Source: Burkholderiaceae bacterium
Lineage (GTDB): Bacteria; Pseudomonadota; Gammaproteobacteria; Burkholderiales; Burkholderiaceae_C
Direction: 5' to 3'
NCBI GenBank assembly: GCA_905339355.1
Contig: CAJPFZ010000281.1
Location: 1-40,562 of the forward strand
DNA: 40,562 bases
The notes beneath the pieces were generated by a model. It saw only the letters and a list, made by a program, of their open reading frames with translations, made no database searches and was not told the DNA's origin. Positions 6,557 through 15,322 of the stretch are shown here, one piece after another. Within the stretch, counting starts at the first letter, position 1, and the number at the start of each line of letters is the position of its first letter. The position numbers were made by a program, and so were the translations under genes.

Positions 6557-7777
6557 ATGGATTCACCGATCGCCGCCGCCGCGCGTGCGCTGGCTGCCGG
6601 CGACGCGCTGGCAGCCCTCAAGCGAGTCAGCCTGCGCGACGACCCGCCGGCGCTCGCCCTGCGCGGCATCGCGATGGCTCAGCTCGGCGAGCACCCGCGT
6701 GCGCGCGTGCTCCTGCGGCGCGCCGCCCGCGGCTTCGGAACCCGCGATGAACTCGCCCGCGCCCGCTGTGTCGTCGCCGAGGCCGAAGTGGCACTCGCCA
6801 TGCGCGACCTCGGCGGCTCGCCGCGCATCCTCGCCGCAGCGTCGGCCTCGCTGGAAGCACGTGCCGATCGCGCCAACGCGTTGCACGCGCGCCTGATTGC
6901 AGTGCGCCGGCTGCTTCTGCTCGGCCGCCTCGACGCCGCCGCCGCCGCGCTGGACGACCTCGACACACGCGGCATTCCGCCATCGCTGCTGGCGGTGGCC
7001 GAGCTCGCTGCGGCCGAAGTGGCGCTGCGCTCGCTGCGCACCACACCGGCGCAAACCGCGCTGCTCCGCGCTCACGAGGCGGCCGAACGCGCGCGTGTGC
7101 CTGCGCTGCTGGCCGAGGTGGCCGAGGCGCGCAGCGCGCTGGATCGTCCCGCCGCGCGGCGCCTCCATGCCGGCCACGAGCAGCCCTTGCGCCTCGATGA
7201 GGTCGAAGCGCTGCTCGGCTCTGGCGCGCTGGTGGTCGACGCCTGTCGCCGCGGCTTGCGTGCCGGCACCTGCTGGCTGCCGCTGGCGCGCCGGCCGATC
7301 CTGTTCGAGTTGGCGCGCGCCCTCGCGCAGGCGTGGCCCGCCGACGTCGACCGGAACACCTTGATCGCCCGCGCGTTCCGTACCCGCCATCCCGATGAAA
7401 CCCACCGCGCACGCCTGCGTGTCGAGATCGGGCGCTTGCGCGCGCTTGCCGCGCCGCTGGCACGCATCGACGCCAGCACCCGCGGCTTCGCGATGACTGC
7501 ACTGGACGAGCGTCCGGTTGTCGTGCTGGTGCCGCCCATCGATGGCGACCAGGCCTCGCTGCTGGCGCTGCTGGCGGACGGCGCGGCCTGGTCCACCTCG
7601 GCGCTCGCGCTGGCCCTCGGCGCCAGCCAGCGCACCGTCCAGCGCGCGCTGGTCGAGCTGGAGGCCGCGGAGCGCGTGCGCGCGATCGGGCGCGCGCGTG
7701 CGCGGCGCTGGCTGTCACCGCCGCTGGCCGGATTCACGACGATCTTGTTACTCCCCGCCGCGCTCGCAGTCACGTAG
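6557..7777 (+). CDS. TPR-like / winged-helix transcriptional regulator
   Basis: A 406-residue Ala/Leu/Arg-rich protein. Residues about 1-200 form repeated amphipathic helices resembling a TPR-type solenoid. The middle contains a segment FRTRHPDETHRARLRVEIGRLR that is typical of a regulator with a dimerisation or DNA-reading helix. The C-terminal 60-70 residues contain a helix-turn-helix (ALALALGASQRTVQRALVEL) followed by a basic wing (RAIGRARARRW). It probably controls the three genes downstream on the same strand, starting with the propeller gene 45 bases away. No Shine-Dalgarno is obvious at the ATG. A GTAATC lies 7 bases upstream. The ligand or signal is unknown. Confidence 0.65.
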   Translation: MDSPIAAAARALAAGDALAALKRVSLRDDPPALALRGIAMAQLGEHPRARVLLRRAARGFGTRDELARARCVVAEAEVALAMRDLGGSPRILAAASASLEARADRANALHARLIAVRRLLLLGRLDAAAAALDDLDTRGIPPSLLAVAELAAAEVALRSLRTTPAQTALLRAHEAAERARVPALLAEVAEARSALDRPAARRLHAGHEQPLRLDEVEALLGSGALVVDACRRGLRAGTCWLPLARRPILFELARALAQAWPADVDRNTLIARAFRTRHPDETHRARLRVEIGRLRALAAPLARIDASTRGFAMTALDERPVVVLVPPIDGDQASLLALLADGAAWSTSALALALGASQRTVQRALVELEAAERVRAIGRARARRWLSPPLAGFTTILLLPAALAVT

Positions 7778-7822
7778 ATTGGCTCTCACGGCGCACCGCG
7801 GCGCCGAACGGAGCCAGATCAC

Positions 7823-8509
7823 ATGACCACATCACGAAAAAAGACAGACGAGACGACACCGCAAGCACCGGCCCGCGCGGCTGAGATCGTGCGCGAATAC
7901 GGGCCCTTCGACGGCGCCGCCCGCATCAATGGCGTCACCCACGACGGCGAGCGCGTCTGGGCGGCCACCGGATCGACGCTGCTTGCCTTCGATCCCGACA
8001 GCGGCGAACTGGCGCGCACGCTGGCCCGCGCCGGCGACGCGGGCACCGCCTTCGACGGCACATACCTCTATCAGATCGCCGAAGCGCGCATCGACAGGAT
8101 CGATCCCGCCACCGGCGACGTCCTGGCGTCGATTCCGGCGCCCGGCCACGGCAGCGACTCCGGCCTCGCTTGGGCCGAAGGCAGCCTGTGGGTGGGGCAG
8201 TACCGCGATCGCAAGATCGTCCAGATCGATCCCGCGACCGGCGCCATCCTGCGCACCATCGAGACCAATCGCTTCGTCACCGGCGTGACCTGGGTGGACG
8301 GCGAGTTGTGGCACGGCACCTGGGACGGCGACGAGAGCGACATCCGCCGCATCGACCCCGACACCGGCGCCGTGCTCGATCTGCTCGAGATGCCGCGCGG
8401 CACCGGCGTCAGCGGATTGGAGTCCGACGGGGCGGACCTCTTCTATTGCGGCGGCGGAACGAGCGGAAAAGTCCGCGCCGTGCGGCGGCCCAAAGCGAAG
8501 CGCGCCTGA
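7823..8509 (+). CDS. Cytoplasmic beta-propeller protein (YncE/glutamine-cyclotransferase-like fold)
   Basis: A 228-residue protein made of repeating blades. DP-[ST/AT/DT]-G motifs recur as FDPDSGELARTL, IDPATGDVLASI, IDPATGAILRTI and IDPDTGAVLDLL, each followed by a blade strand such as LWVGQYRDRKIVQI or LWHGTWDGDESDI. This is the pattern of YncE/SMP-30/glutaminyl-peptide cyclotransferase-type propellers. There is no signal peptide; the charged start MTTSRKKTDETT suggests a cytoplasmic location, unlike secreted cyclotransferases. The length suits a five-bladed propeller. Enzymatic activity is not demonstrable; a binding or scaffold role is equally possible. GGAGCC precedes the ATG. It lies between a regulator gene and the DUF899 gene and probably belongs to that unit. 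Confidence 0.75.
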   Translation: MTTSRKKTDETTPQAPARAAEIVREYGPFDGAARINGVTHDGERVWAATGSTLLAFDPDSGELARTLARAGDAGTAFDGTYLYQIAEARIDRIDPATGDVLASIPAPGHGSDSGLAWAEGSLWVGQYRDRKIVQIDPATGAILRTIETNRFVTGVTWVDGELWHGTWDGDESDIRRIDPDTGAVLDLLEMPRGTGVSGLESDGADLFYCGGGTSGKVRAVRRPKAKRA

Positions 8510-8568
8510 ACCATCCCCACCGCGCTTCAGCGACCGCGCCGACTGCGGAACGCCGATTTCCTTTGCCG

Positions 8569-8585
8569 CCCACCGCGGAGGTGGG
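8569..8585. other. Small hairpin between propeller and DUF899 genes
   Basis: CCCACC (8569-8574) pairs with GGTGGG (8580-8585) around the loop GCGGA. It lies in the 126-base gap, the longest within this gene set. It may reduce read-through or stabilise processed mRNA. No T-tract follows, so termination is unlikely to be strong. Confidence 0.3.
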
Positions 8586-8635
8586 GCCGGCGAATCGACC
8601 CACCACGAACGGCCTTCGAGCCAAGGAGAACCACC

Positions 8636-9424
8636 ATGAACACCGCCACTGCCCAAGCAGGCACCATGACCCATCCCGTCGTGTCCAGGGACCGATGGAT
8701 TGCCCAGCGCAAGACGCTGCTGGTGCGGGAGAAGGAACTGACGCGCCTGCGCGACCAGATCGCGCGCGAGCGCCGCGCGCTGCCGTGGGTGCGCATCGAG
8801 AAGGACTACGTCTTCGACGCGCCCGAGGGCCGCCGAACGCTCGCCGAGCTGTTCGAAGGCCGCAGACAGCTGATGGTGCAGCACTTCATGTTTGCGCCCG
8901 GATGGGAGCAAGGCTGCAAGAGCTGCTCCTTCATGGCCGACCACATCGACGGCGCGAACGTGCACCTGACGCAGCGCGACCTCACGCTGCTGGTCGTGTC
9001 GCGCGCGCCGCTGTCCGACATCGAGCGCTTTCGCGAGCGCATGGGCTGGCGGTTCAAGTGGGTGTCCTCGCACGGCAGCGACTTCAACCGCGACTTCGAC
9101 GTGTCCTTCACGCCGGAAGAAGTCGCCCAGGGAGACGTCTACTACAACTACGGCATGCGGCCCTTCGGGGCGGAGGAGGCGCCCGGCATCAGCGTGTTCA
9201 CCAAGGACGCTGCGGGCGACGTCTTCCACACCTACTCGACCTTCGGGCGCGGCGTGGAACTGATGATGGGCGCGTACAGCTTGCTGGACCTCACGCCCAA
9301 GGGCCGCGACGAGGACGGTTTGAGCCATACGATGGAGTGGGTGCGCCACCACGACCGCTACGAGCCGGCACCGCGCGCGAAGACGGCGCCGGCAGTCGGT
9401 TCGTGCTGCGAAGCTCACGCCTGA
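8636..9424 (+). CDS. DUF899 thioredoxin-fold protein
   Basis: A 262-residue DUF899 protein. After a helical N-terminus (about 1-55) comes the thioredoxin-like domain: LPWVRIEKDYVFDAPEGRRT, then VQHFMFAPGW and a CKSC pair at Cys94 and Cys97, with CSFMADHIDG after it. The second half has the family block around FNRDFDVSF and VFHTYSTFGRG, with SLLDLTPKGRDE towards the end. The fold and CxxC suggest a redox role, but no substrate is established for the family. The C-terminus ends GSCCEAHA, an extra vicinal cysteine pair plus histidine outside the domain, capable of binding metal. AAGGAGA lies 7 bases before the ATG. The membrane-protein gene follows after 31 bases, so the two are probably co-transcribed. 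Confidence 0.88.
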   Translation: MNTATAQAGTMTHPVVSRDRWIAQRKTLLVREKELTRLRDQIARERRALPWVRIEKDYVFDAPEGRRTLAELFEGRRQLMVQHFMFAPGWEQGCKSCSFMADHIDGANVHLTQRDLTLLVVSRAPLSDIERFRERMGWRFKWVSSHGSDFNRDFDVSFTPEEVAQGDVYYNYGMRPFGAEEAPGISVFTKDAAGDVFHTYSTFGRGVELMMGAYSLLDLTPKGRDEDGLSHTMEWVRHHDRYEPAPRAKTAPAVGSCCEAHA

Positions 9425-9455
9425 ACCCGGGCTGTTCCGCACGGATGCACGCACC

Positions 9456-10082
9456 ATGGCAGACCTGTGGCCGTGGATCGCCGTCGCCGGCCTCGGCGCC
9501 TTGCACGGGCTGAGCCCGGCGACCGGCTGGATGTTCGCCGCCGCGTGGGGCGTGCGCACGGGCAAAGTGGCACAGGTGCGGCACGCCATGCTGCCGATTG
9601 CCATCGGGCACGCCGCATCGGTCGCGGCCGTGGCATGCGCGTTTGCACAGGGCCTGTCGATCGATCGCGCCTGGGCCCAGGACCTGGCCGGTGCGCTGCT
9701 CCTCGCTGCAGCGGCGTTGCGCTTGCCGCGGGGCGCGGTGCATGGCCAGCCGATCAGCGCGAAGGCCGGCCACGCCGGCATTGCGCTGTGGTCCTTTCTG
9801 ATGGCCACGGCGCACGGCGCCGGCCTGATGCTGATCCCGGCACTCGCGCTGTGCATGGCCGACAGCCCGGCCGGCGGGATCGCCCTGTCGGGCTCGCTGC
9901 TGCTCGCTTTGGCAGCGGTCGGCGTCCACACGGCTGCGATGCTGGCCACGACCGGCGCCGTCGCTGCCGGCGTGTGCCGCGGCGTCGCCATGCACCCGCG
10001 CCTGCTGAGCAGCCCGACGGCGCGCCGGAGCTGCGCAGCGGCACTGGCCGTCATGGGCGTGCTCTTGATGGCCCTTGGCTGA
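9456..10082 (+). CDS. Polytopic inner-membrane protein, possible transporter
   Basis: A 208-residue protein with about five to six hydrophobic helices. Histidines recur next to or within them: GALHGLSPATGW near the N-terminus, AIGHAASVAAV, ATAHGAGLML and GVHTAAML. Repeated membrane histidines with HGxxP and GH motifs resemble small metal or NicO/TauE-type exporters, but the diagnostic HX4DH of NicO/RcnA is absent, so transport is only a suggestion. The ATG at 9456 follows the DUF899 stop by 31 bases, with no strong Shine-Dalgarno sequence. The likely partner is DUF899 with its CC...H tail, which would suit a metal or redox function. Confidence 0.65.
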   Translation: MADLWPWIAVAGLGALHGLSPATGWMFAAAWGVRTGKVAQVRHAMLPIAIGHAASVAAVACAFAQGLSIDRAWAQDLAGALLLAAAALRLPRGAVHGQPISAKAGHAGIALWSFLMATAHGAGLMLIPALALCMADSPAGGIALSGSLLLALAAVGVHTAAMLATTGAVAAGVCRGVAMHPRLLSSPTARRSCAAALAVMGVLLMALG

Positions 10083-10238
10083 CACCGTTGGGCCTCCCGG
10101 CGCGCTCATCGCCGGGACTGGCGCCAACGCCTTTTGCCACGAGCGACCGCTACACGGCCAGCATGGCATGTGACCCGGCGCACACTTCGCACCCGCCTCG
10201 GCCATCAAGCCGCGGCGCTGGCGAGCCGATAAACCTGA

Positions 10239-13043
10239 GTGGTTGTCGTCTCTCTCGTCCCGATCCCCGAGCCGGTCCGACCGACGGCCGGCGGACCGGC
10301 ACGCCTTCGCCGGGCAGTGCGGTGGATCGCCGCGCTGGCCACGACATTCGTGTTGGCCACCGCCACGGCGCATGCCGGACCCATCGGCGAGGCCGTCTTC
10401 GGTATCGAGGCCCGGCACGGTGCCGAGCCGCCTCGGGTGATCGCCCGGCTGCAGCCGCTGGAGGCTCGGGCGCGCGCGAATGGCGGTGACGACCTGCGGA
10501 TCTTCCTCGCGGCCTGGGGCTACGCCCATGCGGCGATCGACAAACCCGCGGTGGCCGAGGCCGCCGTTGACGAGCTGTTCGAGCTGGGCCAGCGCACCGG
10601 CAGTGCGGCGGCGCTCGCCTCGGCCTACGCGCTGAAGGCGTGCACGCTGCAGTTCTCCGGGCAGGTGCGTGCGGCGTACGGGTGGATCGCGAGCGCCATC
10701 CCGCTTGCGGCTCAGGACACGAGCCCGGACCTGCACTACTGGGTCTACATGACCGCCGGCGACCTCGCCACTTCCAACGGGCAGCTCGACGAAGGCATTC
10801 GCATGATGGAGGCCTCGGTCGCCGCCGCGCGCGCCAGCGGCAATCCGCGGCGTGAAGCGCAGGCCTTTCTCGCCATGACGCCGCTGCGCCTGGTCAAGGG
10901 GCAATACGCCGCGGCGCTCAACGAAACGGTGCTGGTCCGCGCGCTGGGCGTGCGTGCCGGTGACCGCTCGCTGGTGGTGTCGGGCTGGGTGATGGAGTCG
11001 CTGGCGTCGGAGGCGGCGGGGGATCCGGCGCGCGCGACGCGCTCACGTCGGGCCGCGGCCGAAGCGATGCGGCAGCTGGCACCAGAGACGCCGGCCGCGG
11101 CCCTGGCCGTCAACTCGCAGGCGGGCGGAAGCACCTGGCTGACCAGCGAGCTGGACGCCTTGCTGGCCCTGTCGGGCCTGCATCTGAACACCCGCGATCA
11201 CGCCGCGGCGCGCAGCTTGGCGCTGCGCGCCCGGACGGTGGCCGAGGAGCGCGGCGACGAGGGACTCGTCGCCCGGGCGGAGATCAATCTCGGCCTGGCC
11301 GACCTCGGTGCCGGCCGCGTTCGGGCCGGCATGCAGCAGGCGAGCGAAGGTCTCGCGCGGCTCGAGCGCCATGCTCGAAGTCCCGAATTGCTGGTCCAGC
11401 TGAACCGCTATGCCGCGGCGCTGGAGCGGCACGGCGAGCCGCACGAGGCGCTGCGGCGCCTGCGCGAAGCGTTGTTGCTCGAAAACGAACTTGCGCGCCG
11501 CGACCGACACAGCACCGTGGTCGCGCTGCAGCGCGAATCGAGTTTCCAGCAGCGCCAGCGCGAATTGGATCAGCTGGCGCACATGAACGCGCTGCAGACC
11601 GTGGAGCTCGCGCGGCGTACCAACGAGCGCACGTTGACGCTGCTGCTCGCCGCGGCGATGGGCATCGGCGGCGTCGTGGCCTGGCGCCTGTACCTGCGCG
11701 CCCGCGAATCGAACCGGCGCTTGGCGCAGAACAACGAAGAGCTGGCGTTCGCGAGCACGCACGACCGCGTCACGGGCTTGCTCAACCGCCGCGCGATGGA
11801 GGCCGACACCGCCGCGCTGGGGGCCGACGAGCCGTACTGCGGCGTGACGATCTCCATCAAGAAGTTCGGTCTCATCGTGGGCAGCGTCGGCCGGGAACTC
11901 GGCGACGCGCTGCTGCGCGAAATCGCGGCCCGCCTCGACGAGACGGCGCGGCGCTGCGGCGGGCGCTTGTATCGCATCGACGGCGTGACTTTCGGTGCGC
12001 TGTTCCGCTTCGGCAACGACGCCGAACGCCTGCGCCGCACGCTCGAGGCGCTGGCGGCGGCGATGGAGCCGGCATTCGAGATCGGCAATCAGGACCTGAT
12101 CGTGTCGATCGGCGCCGGTGCCTCCGAGTATCCGAAGGACGCGAGCACCGCGCAGGAGGTGGCGCGCCTGGCCGAACTCGCCAAGCTGCAGGCGCACGCC
12201 GAGCCCGGCAACAGTTGCGTGATCTACGACGCGCGCATCGGCGAAAGCCAGCGCGACAAGCTGCACCTGGAATCGCGCATGCTCAAGGGGCTGGAGCAGG
12301 GCGATTTCGAGGTCTTCTATCAAGGGCAGCGCGACCTGAGCGACGGCAGCTTGTGCGGCTTCGAGGCGCTGCTGCGCTGGCACGACGAGGGCCGCATGGT
12401 GTCGCCGGCGCAGTTCATTCCGCTGGCAGAGGAGTCGGGGCTGATCGTGCGCATCGGCGCCTGGGTGCTCGAGCAAGCCTGCCTGCAGGTCAAAGCCTGG
12501 GCCGACGCCGGGGCGGGCCGGCCCAAGGTGGCCGTCAACATCTCGCCGCGCCAGTTCAATCACCCGGGCTTCATGGCGATGGTGCAAGACACGCTGCGCC
12601 GCACCGGCGTCGACCCGGCGCAGATCGAACTCGAGATCACCGAGGGCAGCGTGATGGACGACGCCGAGGCGAGCATCGCGCAGCTGCACGCGCTGCGCGC
12701 GCTCGGCCTGCAGCTGGCGATCGACGACTTCGGCACCGGCTATGCGAGCCTGTCCTACCTGCGGCGCTTCCCGCTCAACCGGCTGAAGATCGATCGGTCG
12801 TTCATCAGCCAGATCAATCTCAGCGAGCAGGACGACACCATCGTGCGCACGGTCATCGAGCTGGCACACAGCCTGGGGCTGTCGGTGACCGCCGAAGGCG
12901 TGGAAACGGTGTCGCAGGAGAACACGCTCAAGCGCTGGGGCTGCGACATCGTGCAGGGCTTTCTCCATTCGCGCCCGTCGCCAGCCGCCTCGGCCACCCG
13001 CCTGCTCGACGCCGAGCGCAGGATGATCCAGACGGCGGCCTGA
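10239..13043 (+). CDS. TPR sensor with degenerate GGDEF and intact EAL domain (probable c-di-GMP phosphodiesterase)
   Basis: A 934-residue signalling protein. An N-terminal signal or anchor (IAALATTFVLATATAHA) is followed by a TPR-like helical region (about 40-430), a coiled coil, and a membrane helix (about 465-486, LLLAAAMGIGGVVAWRL). The TPR part is thus probably periplasmic. The GGDEF-type domain begins near residue 505 (THDRVTGLLNRRA), but its active site reads DGVTF at 581-585 and the metal Asp/Asn positions are also replaced, so cyclase activity is not expected. The EAL domain is complete: EALLRW (709-714), NISPRQF, LEITEG, DDFGTGYASL (829-838), KIDRSF and TAEGVET, consistent with c-di-GMP hydrolysis. 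The start is uncertain: GTG at 10239, or GTG at 10317, which gives a cleaner signal peptide. Confidence 0.9.
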   Translation: MVVVSLVPIPEPVRPTAGGPARLRRAVRWIAALATTFVLATATAHAGPIGEAVFGIEARHGAEPPRVIARLQPLEARARANGGDDLRIFLAAWGYAHAAIDKPAVAEAAVDELFELGQRTGSAAALASAYALKACTLQFSGQVRAAYGWIASAIPLAAQDTSPDLHYWVYMTAGDLATSNGQLDEGIRMMEASVAAARASGNPRREAQAFLAMTPLRLVKGQYAAALNETVLVRALGVRAGDRSLVVSGWVMESLASEAAGDPARATRSRRAAAEAMRQLAPETPAAALAVNSQAGGSTWLTSELDALLALSGLHLNTRDHAAARSLALRARTVAEERGDEGLVARAEINLGLADLGAGRVRAGMQQASEGLARLERHARSPELLVQLNRYAAALERHGEPHEALRRLREALLLENELARRDRHSTVVALQRESSFQQRQRELDQLAHMNALQTVELARRTNERTLTLLLAAAMGIGGVVAWRLYLRARESNRRLAQNNEELAFASTHDRVTGLLNRRAMEADTAALGADEPYCGVTISIKKFGLIVGSVGRELGDALLREIAARLDETARRCGGRLYRIDGVTFGALFRFGNDAERLRRTLEALAAAMEPAFEIGNQDLIVSIGAGASEYPKDASTAQEVARLAELAKLQAHAEPGNSCVIYDARIGESQRDKLHLESRMLKGLEQGDFEVFYQGQRDLSDGSLCGFEALLRWHDEGRMVSPAQFIPLAEESGLIVRIGAWVLEQACLQVKAWADAGAGRPKVAVNISPRQFNHPGFMAMVQDTLRRTGVDPAQIELEITEGSVMDDAEASIAQLHALRALGLQLAIDDFGTGYASLSYLRRFPLNRLKIDRSFISQINLSEQDDTIVRTVIELAHSLGLSVTAEGVETVSQENTLKRWGCDIVQGFLHSRPSPAASATRLLDAERRMIQTAA

Positions 13044-13056
13044 ACGTTGGGCCGGC

Positions 13057-13076
13057 CGCGGCGCGCGAGCGCCGCG
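13057..13076. terminator. GC-rich hairpin between convergent genes
   Basis: CGCGGCGC (13057-13064) pairs with GCGCCGCG (13069-13076) around a GCGA tetraloop, in the 42-base gap between the convergent EAL and prolyl oligopeptidase genes. It lacks a T-tract, so it is a weak candidate bidirectional terminator. Confidence 0.45.
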
Positions 13077-13085
13077 CCGCCACAC

Positions 13086-15266
13086 TCAAGGCTGCTTCAG
13101 CTCGTAGCCCGGCACGCCCATCTGCCACAGCGCGAAGGCAAAGACGTCGGCCACCTCGTCGAAGATCTGCGACTTGGTGTTTCCCACGCCGTGGCCGGCG
13201 TCGTAGTTCAGGCGCAGCAGCACCGGCTTGCCCGAGGTGCTTGCAGCCAGCAGGCGCGCACCGGCCTTGGTCGTGTGCCAGACCTCGACCCGCGGGTCGT
13301 TCACGCCGTGCGGCAGCAGCACCGCGGGGTACTTGGTGCCGTCCTTGATCTGGTGGTAGGTGCTCATCGCGAGCAGCGAACGGAAGCCCTCTTCGGTGGT
13401 GCGGGTGCCGAACTCGGGGATGTTGGGCACGCCGTTGGGCGTGGTCTCCATGCGGATCATGTCGAGCGCGCCGACCGAGGGCACGACGGCGGCGAACAGG
13501 TCCGGCCGCTCGGTCATCGCGCGGCCGACCAGGATGCCGCCGGCGCTGCCGCCCCAGATCGACAGGCGCGAGGGCTGCGTCCACTTCTGCGCGACGAGGT
13601 ACTCGGCGCAGGCGATGAAGTCCTTCCAGGTGTTGGGCTTGGTGGCTTGGCGGCCGGCCTCGTGCCACTTGCGCCCGAACACGCCGCTGCCGCGCGGATT
13701 GGCCACCGCGAACACGCCGCCGGCGTCCATCCAGGCGAGCCGGCTGTAGCTGAACCAGGGCTCCTCGGTGATGCCGTAGGAGGCGTAGCCGTACAGCAGC
13801 GTCGGGTTGTTGCCGTCGAGCTTGACGCCTTCCTTGTGGATGATCGACATCGGCACCATCGTGCCGTCGTGGCTCTTGACCATCACCTCGGTCGTCACGA
13901 TGCCGCTTGGCGCGTCATACGGGCCGCTCGGCTGCAGCCCGGTGTTCCTGACCTTGCCGTTGGGGGCCACCGCATAGATCTGGCGCGCCCGGTTCCAGCC
14001 CTGCAGGTCGAGCATTACGCCCGGCAGCTCGGAGCGCGCGCCGACGAACTTGAAGTTGCCCGCCACCGGCAGCGCCACTTCACGCGGCGACTCGGCATCC
14101 GCGTAGGCCGCCTTGAGCAGGCGCTTGACGTTGCCGTCGCGCAGCTCGATGTAGAGCCCGTCGGCGGCTGCGGCGATGTTGGTGAGCACCCTCTGGCTCT
14201 CGGGCAGCAGCACCTGCGCCTTGGCGGCCGAGAAGCCATCGAGCTTGCCGCCCAGCAGCTTGTAGCGCGGCGCGTCGCGGAAGCTCAGCGCGTAGACACG
14301 GTCGCCCTTGACTGCGAGCGCGGTCACGCGGTCCTCGCGCTCGACCAGCGGTTTCCACTCGGCCTTGCCGCTGCGCAGCTCGGCGAGCGTGGTGTGCAGC
14401 GCGCGGAAGTCGGGCGACACGCCGTCGATCACATAGGCGATCACACGCCCGTCCGGCTGCACGTCGAAGGCCGGAAACTCGGTGGCGGGGATGTCGAGGT
14501 CGTCGCCGGCGCGCATCAGCGTGCGCAGGTCCTTCTCGGCCTCGCCGGGCTTCAATGCCACGACGCTGCTGCGCTGGTACTTGTCGGTCGACGGCATGCC
14601 GGGCTTGAGTTCCTGCAGCCGGTTGAAGAAGAGTTCGCTGCCGTCGGGAGCCCAGCTCGGGCCGCCGAACTGGGCGCGCGTGATCTCGCTGCCGATCTGG
14701 CGGCCGCTGCGGGCGTCGAGGATGCGCAGCGACGCGTCTTCGGAGCCGGCCGCCGACACGCCGACCGCGACCAGCTTGCCGTCGGGCGAGGGCGCGAAGT
14801 AGTTGATCGCGTGCGGCTTGCCGGTGGATCGCTTCAGCGTCTCGGGGTCGAACAGCAGCTTCTCCTTGCCGGCAAGGCCCTGGCGCATGTAGAGCTTGAA
14901 CTGGTCGTCCTTGGCGCCACGGCGCTCGTAGAAGTACAGCTCGCCGCGCCGGCGCTCGACGCCGGTCACCCGCGCCGGCGCGCTCGAATCGAGCCGTTCG
15001 ATCTTGGCGCGCAGCGCATCGCGGCCGTTGATTCGGCGCAGCGTCGCCTGGGCATGGTCGCTGTGCGCCTTCATCCAGGCGGCCACGTCGGGCGCCTTCG
15101 GGTCCTCGAAGTGGCGATAGGGATCGTCGACGGTGGTGCCGAAGAAGGTCTCGGGCACGTTCTGCGCCGAGGCCTGGGGCAGCGTCTCCTGGGCGGCCCA
15201 GGAGGCGGTGGCGGCGGCAATCACCGCGAGCGCGGCGGCCGCGCGATGCAGGGTCGAAAGTTTCAT
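13086..15266 (-). CDS. Secreted prolyl oligopeptidase-family serine peptidase (S9)
   Basis: A 726-residue peptidase with a signal peptide (AAAALAVIAAATASWAAQ), so periplasmic or secreted. The N-terminal block FFGTTVDDPYRHFED is the typical start of the S9A seven-bladed propeller. The C-terminal alpha/beta hydrolase domain carries the triad: Ser574 in WGGSAGG, Asp657 in GVNDPR and His692 in DAGHGVG. Length and order match prolyl endopeptidases (about 700 residues plus signal). These enzymes cleave after proline in short peptides admitted through the propeller. GGSAGG instead of the more common GGSNGG is seen in part of the family. The chemoreceptor gene ends 56 bases upstream on the same strand, but the functions are unrelated. 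Confidence 0.93.
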   Translation of the reverse strand: MKLSTLHRAAAALAVIAAATASWAAQETLPQASAQNVPETFFGTTVDDPYRHFEDPKAPDVAAWMKAHSDHAQATLRRINGRDALRAKIERLDSSAPARVTGVERRRGELYFYERRGAKDDQFKLYMRQGLAGKEKLLFDPETLKRSTGKPHAINYFAPSPDGKLVAVGVSAAGSEDASLRILDARSGRQIGSEITRAQFGGPSWAPDGSELFFNRLQELKPGMPSTDKYQRSSVVALKPGEAEKDLRTLMRAGDDLDIPATEFPAFDVQPDGRVIAYVIDGVSPDFRALHTTLAELRSGKAEWKPLVEREDRVTALAVKGDRVYALSFRDAPRYKLLGGKLDGFSAAKAQVLLPESQRVLTNIAAAADGLYIELRDGNVKRLLKAAYADAESPREVALPVAGNFKFVGARSELPGVMLDLQGWNRARQIYAVAPNGKVRNTGLQPSGPYDAPSGIVTTEVMVKSHDGTMVPMSIIHKEGVKLDGNNPTLLYGYASYGITEEPWFSYSRLAWMDAGGVFAVANPRGSGVFGRKWHEAGRQATKPNTWKDFIACAEYLVAQKWTQPSRLSIWGGSAGGILVGRAMTERPDLFAAVVPSVGALDMIRMETTPNGVPNIPEFGTRTTEEGFRSLLAMSTYHQIKDGTKYPAVLLPHGVNDPRVEVWHTTKAGARLLAASTSGKPVLLRLNYDAGHGVGNTKSQIFDEVADVFAFALWQMGVPGYELKQP

Positions 15267-15322
15267 CGGTCCGGTGCTCCGGAAGAACTTGGACCCGCGA
15301 TCGTAGCCGTGTTACTCGATCG

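Noticed and set aside
7832-10054. Minus-strand open frame of 740 codons opposite the propeller, DUF899 and membrane genes
   Set aside because: Low-complexity Ala/Arg/His composition; all three plus-strand genes have clear domain or repeat structure.
11043-13085. Minus-strand open frame of 680 codons opposite the EAL protein
   Set aside because: Shadow; no recognisable motif while the plus strand carries all EAL motifs.
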